DNA of 8,491 nucleotides from an uncultured Prevotella sp. (GTDB lineage: Bacteria; Bacteroidota; Bacteroidia; Bacteroidales; Bacteroidaceae), in NCBI GenBank assembly GCA_937916075.1, contig CALGHW010000151.1, forward strand, positions 1 to 8,491, written 5' to 3'. Numbering within the stretch: position 1 is the first letter of the stretch; every line of letters begins with the position of its first letter. Below are positions 6,273-8,491 of this stretch, one piece after another. Under the pieces are notes generated by a model. The model did not search any database. It was not told the DNA's origin and worked only from the letters and a program-made list of their open reading frames with translations. The position numbers and the translations under genes are program-made.

Positions 6273-6463
6273 TATTCAGCAGTTGTGTCTTCCTTTACGA
6301 TAGCGACTTTACCTCTGTACTGACCACAAGTAGGACATACAGTGTGGTATACATAATATGCGCCACAGTTAGGACATACGGCCAGTGTAGGAGCTACTGC
6401 CTTGTCGTGAGTTCTTCTTTTAAGTGTACGAGTCTTTGACTGTCTTCTTTTAGGATGTGCCAT
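6272..6463 (-). CDS. rpmF: 50S ribosomal protein L32
   Basis: A 63-residue basic protein with the L32 opening MAHPKRRQSKTRT and a zinc-ribbon of two CxxC knuckles: C30/C33 (CPNC) and C43/C46 (CPTC). All four cysteines are present, so this is the zinc-binding form. The start is 6 bases after the stop of the DUF177 gene, and its own stop shares one base with the fabH ATG. This tight packing shows a single operon. The yceD-rpmF-fabH arrangement is widespread in bacteria and ties ribosome production to membrane lipid synthesis. Confidence 0.97.
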   Translation of the reverse strand: MAHPKRRQSKTRTLKRRTHDKAVAPTLAVCPNCGAYYVYHTVCPTCGQYRGKVAIVKEDTTAE

Positions 6464-6469
6464 TTTGCT

Positions 6470-7006
6470 TTAATCTTTAATATTGTTTTTTAATTTTTCC
6501 AATCCACTCCAACGCGGATCTATAGGTTTCTCGTCCATCCCATCACTGCTTCGGGCAGCTGAATGCTCTTCGAGCATTTGTATCATCGCAAGGTTGCATT
6601 TTCCAGGTGCATGCACATGCTTGATGGGTATGTCAAGTGCTATAAATTCATAGATAAACCACGCCACGTCAAGAATGCCTTCATTCTCGTCAATGGTCAC
6701 GAGGTCATCCTCTTCTGCGTATTCTGTTCCTAATTTCACCACCAAGTGCCCCTCTGTCTCTACAGGCTGTTCCATGTCGTCAAGACAACGGTCACAGGGC
6801 ACGATGACGGTTCCATTGATTTGGAAGTCCAGTTCATAGTAACGGTCTGTCGTACGGCGCACAACCAGACAGACATCCACATTGCCCTTGCTCACTTCAG
6901 GGGCTTCTATCGCCGCAAAGTAAGTGTCATCAAGATGGAATTTGAAATCAGACACATCCTCTTTCAATCCCTTCAAGTCAATTTTCAAAGGCTCTAAACT
7001 GCACAT
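6470..7006 (-). CDS. yceD: DUF177 (YceD) family protein
   Basis: A 178-residue acidic protein of the YceD/DUF177 family, which is almost always encoded next to rpmF. In plants and some bacteria the family is linked to 23S rRNA processing, so a role in 50S assembly is plausible but not established here. Visible family marks are VPCDRCLDDME at 69-79 (C71, C74), KHVHAPGKCN at 129-138 (H130, H132, C137) and the closing DPRWSGLEKLK at 163-173. The pattern of cysteines and histidines could suit a metal site (inference). The ATG at 7006 is preferred over an in-frame TTG two codons upstream. No Shine-Dalgarno sequence is evident. The gene opens the operon with rpmF and fabH, downstream of a structured leader and a good promoter. 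Confidence 0.9.
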   Translation of the reverse strand: MCSLEPLKIDLKGLKEDVSDFKFHLDDTYFAAIEAPEVSKGNVDVCLVVRRTTDRYYELDFQINGTVIVPCDRCLDDMEQPVETEGHLVVKLGTEYAEEDDLVTIDENEGILDVAWFIYEFIALDIPIKHVHAPGKCNLAMIQMLEEHSAARSSDGMDEKPIDPRWSGLEKLKNNIKD

Positions 7007-7023
7007 TCTCAAATAGTTTTATC

Positions 7024-7059
7024 AAGACCGCCCGGCCTTTTTCAATATTGTATTGAAAA
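7024..7059 (-). promoter_or_regulatory. Two consecutive hairpins in the yceD-rpmF-fabH leader
   Basis: The transcript from the promoter at 7088-7122 would carry about 75 bases before the yceD ATG. In it, TTTTCAATA (7059-7051 on the minus strand) pairs perfectly with TATTGAAAA (7047-7039) around a 3-base loop. Directly abutting, AAGGCC (7039-7034) pairs with GGTCTT (7029-7024), with one G-U pair, around GGGC. No T run follows, so these are not simple terminators. They could be an mRNA leader control element, or the first could be a DNA operator just downstream of the start site. Confidence 0.5.
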
Positions 7060-7087
7060 TCAGCGATACAAACAGTCTTTCGGGCTG

Positions 7088-7122
7088 CAAAGTTACTAAA
7101 TATTTCTCATATAAGCCACAAA
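7088..7122 (-). promoter_or_regulatory. Promoter of the yceD-rpmF-fabH operon
   Basis: On the minus strand TAACTTTG (7095-7088) is an exact TAnnTTTG -7 box followed by CAGC, the same octamer and continuation as at the era promoter. TTTG (7122-7119) lies 23 bases upstream, slightly more than the usual 19-21. Transcription would start near 7081. Confidence 0.65.
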
Positions 7123-7152
7123 TATAACGATTTTTTTGATTTACAGGCATTT

Positions 7153-7171
7153 CCCCGTCACACGGGGTGAC
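7153..7171. other. Hairpin with two alternative pairings after the kinase gene
   Basis: CCCCGT (7153-7158) pairs with ACGGGG (7162-7167) around a 3-base loop, or GTCAC (7157-7161) pairs with GTGAC (7167-7171). The two are mutually exclusive. It lies 16-34 bases past the kinase stop, where a terminator is expected, but no T run follows on either strand. It may stabilise the 3' end or terminate with Rho. Confidence 0.4.
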
Positions 7172-7186
7172 ACAGCCGCAGCAAAA

Positions 7187-8362
7187 TCAATCGCTTTTTC
7201 GAAGCTCTATTCTAAAGGTTGTTCCCTTGCCCACCTCTGACGACTTCACATAAATATTTCCTTTGTGATACTCTTCAATGATTCGCTTAGCCAAAGACAA
7301 GCCTAACCCCCAGCCACGCTTTTTGGTGGTAAATCCTGGACGGAAAACATTTTTCAAGTCTTTTTTCCGGATTCCTTTTCCTGTGTCAGACACTTCCACA
7401 ATGGCCATATTCCGGGCCTCGGACACCTCTATGGTTATCTGGCCATTGGCTCCGCCCATGGCATCAACCGCATTCTTACAAAGATTCTCTATCACCCACT
7501 CAAACAACTGGGGACAGATATTCACCACGATATCAGAATCTGGTATCCGCTTAATCAGCGAAATGGTCTTGGAGGTTCGCTTGTCCATATAGTCTATCAC
7601 ATGATCCACCACATCATTCAGACTGGTATCTACTGGCTCCGGCAAAGAACCTATCTTGCTGAATCGGTCGGCTATCAACTGAAGGCGTTTCACGTCTGTC
7701 TCCATTTCTGGTATCAACATATCATCAGGATAGGTCTCTTTCAAAATCTCCGTCCAAGCCATCAAACTGGAGATGGGAGTACCCAGCTGGTGGGCCGTTT
7801 CTTTCGACAGCCCCACCCACACTCGGTTCTGCTCTGCACGTTTGGAAGACAACAGTGCGAAAATGGCCACCAAGACAAATACCAGCACAACTGTCAACTG
7901 AATATAGGGATAAAAGGCCAACCGCTTCAACAGGGTCGAATCGTCATAACACACCAACTGGTAGTCTCTGGCAGTATCCGTCTCGCCTAACCCTATCTTG
8001 ATATATTTCCCTGACGCGTAAAATTCATGTCCTAACTTTGACACATAGGCCAAGGAGTCTTCTTGATTGGCAGCATACACTTTCACGTTTCGAAAATCAA
8101 TCACATGCCCTCCCGCGTCGAAGACGATGACTGGTATCGTATTATTGCCTTGAATGACTTCAAGCACAAGTGACAAGTCGGTATTCTCGTCGGCCGTATT
8201 CAATGCGCGCAACGCCTGTGCCCAGACTTCCATCTTATTCTGCTCCTCTTTCGACAAATCACGAACCAAATAATGAGACACAAACAAAGACGCACCAGCA
8301 ATCACAAATGCCGCTGCCAACAAGAACATCTTCACCTTTCTTATCCTATCCGTCCATTGCAT
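7187..8362 (-). CDS. Membrane sensor histidine kinase (orphan in this window)
   Basis: A 391-residue two-component sensor kinase. The N-terminus has a transmembrane helix at about 12-33, then a periplasmic region of some 115 residues (34-149), and a second helix at about 150-171. The cytoplasmic part starts almost at once with the phosphoacceptor region: KETAHQLGTPISSL with H191. The ATPase domain is intact, with N-box ENLCKNAVDAM (292-302; N293, N297), G1 DTGKG (326-330), F-box FRPGFTTK (340-347) and G2 GWGLGL (350-355). There is no room for a standard HAMP domain between the second helix and H191, although the connector SSKRAEQNRVWVGLSKE may serve as a signalling helix. No response regulator is adjacent, so the partner and stimulus are unknown. 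The ATG at 8362 gives a basic leader (MQWTDRIRKVK) before the first helix. Confidence 0.92.
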   Translation of the reverse strand: MQWTDRIRKVKMFLLAAAFVIAGASLFVSHYLVRDLSKEEQNKMEVWAQALRALNTADENTDLSLVLEVIQGNNTIPVIVFDAGGHVIDFRNVKVYAANQEDSLAYVSKLGHEFYASGKYIKIGLGETDTARDYQLVCYDDSTLLKRLAFYPYIQLTVVLVFVLVAIFALLSSKRAEQNRVWVGLSKETAHQLGTPISSLMAWTEILKETYPDDMLIPEMETDVKRLQLIADRFSKIGSLPEPVDTSLNDVVDHVIDYMDKRTSKTISLIKRIPDSDIVVNICPQLFEWVIENLCKNAVDAMGGANGQITIEVSEARNMAIVEVSDTGKGIRKKDLKNVFRPGFTTKKRGWGLGLSLAKRIIEEYHKGNIYVKSSEVGKGTTFRIELRKSD

Positions 8363-8440
8363 ACATTAACTATAACGCTTTTTCTTTCATAATATTATTC
8401 TTGCCTCACATCTATTTCATCCCTGTGACGAAAGATAACA

Positions 8441-8477
8441 CAAAAAAGCCTTGGAAATCTTTCGACTTCCAAGGCTT
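8441..8477 (-). terminator. Intrinsic terminator of a minus-strand gene beyond the right edge
   Basis: A perfect 11-bp stem, AAGCCTTGGAA (8446-8456) with TTCCAAGGCTT (8467-8477), closes a 10-base loop. Read on the minus strand it runs into a T tract of six (8447-8442). It therefore ends transcription coming from the right of the window. The kinase gene downstream must then have its own promoter in 8363-8440, where I see only a near-match to the -7 box (TATCTTTC, 8437-8430) and no -33 element. Confidence 0.85.
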
Positions 8478-8491
8478 CTTATCATAAATAA

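Noticed and set aside
7007..7012. Longer yceD start at TTG 7012
   Set aside because: It adds only two residues and uses a rarer start codon; ATG at 7006 is the simpler choice.

Overview
The window looks like a core chromosomal segment of a Bacteroidota genome, most likely Prevotellaceae or a close relative. Three things support this. The gene order DUF177 (yceD) - rpmF - fabH - era - der is typical of that phylum. Several promoters match the Bacteroidota form (TTTG, about 19-23 bases, then TAnnTTTG), often with the sequence TAACTTTGCAGC. Start codons generally lack strong Shine-Dalgarno sequences. No mobile element, tRNA, rRNA, CRISPR array or phage gene is visible. Base composition looks even throughout, by eye only.

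Left part (1-2182) is an outer-membrane lipid transport region. The 5' end of lptB, the ATPase of the LPS export machine, lies on the minus strand and runs off the left edge. Divergent from it, across a 333-base intergenic region, is a two-gene plus-strand unit: an MlaE-type permease and an MlaF-type ATPase. Together these would form the inner-membrane core of a phospholipid/MCE transporter. No mlaD (MCE substrate-binding subunit), mlaB or mlaC follows. The mlaF stop is separated by only 3 bases from the stop of a convergent minus-strand gene.

Middle part (2186-5003, minus strand) holds a small predicted lipoprotein of unknown function (2186-2581), then der and era, two essential ribosome-assembly GTPases. 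Era has its own promoter, and a strong intrinsic terminator separates it from fabH. Der follows era after 112 bases and may be co-transcribed with it.

Right part (5250-7122, minus strand) is a tight operon. It runs DUF177 protein, ribosomal protein L32, then beta-ketoacyl-ACP synthase III (FabH). The rpmF stop and fabH start overlap by one base. A good promoter and a leader with two back-to-back hairpins precede it. The operon couples ribosome components to initiation of fatty-acid synthesis. Upstream of it (7187-8362) is a membrane sensor histidine kinase without a neighbouring response regulator. At the right edge (8441-8477) is an intrinsic terminator for a minus-strand gene that lies outside the window.

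I found no convincing undescribed system. The points most worth a second look are the structured leader of the yceD-rpmF-fabH operon, the incomplete Mla locus divergent from lptB, the orphan kinase, and small repeat or homopolymer features around der, era and the lipoprotein gene.
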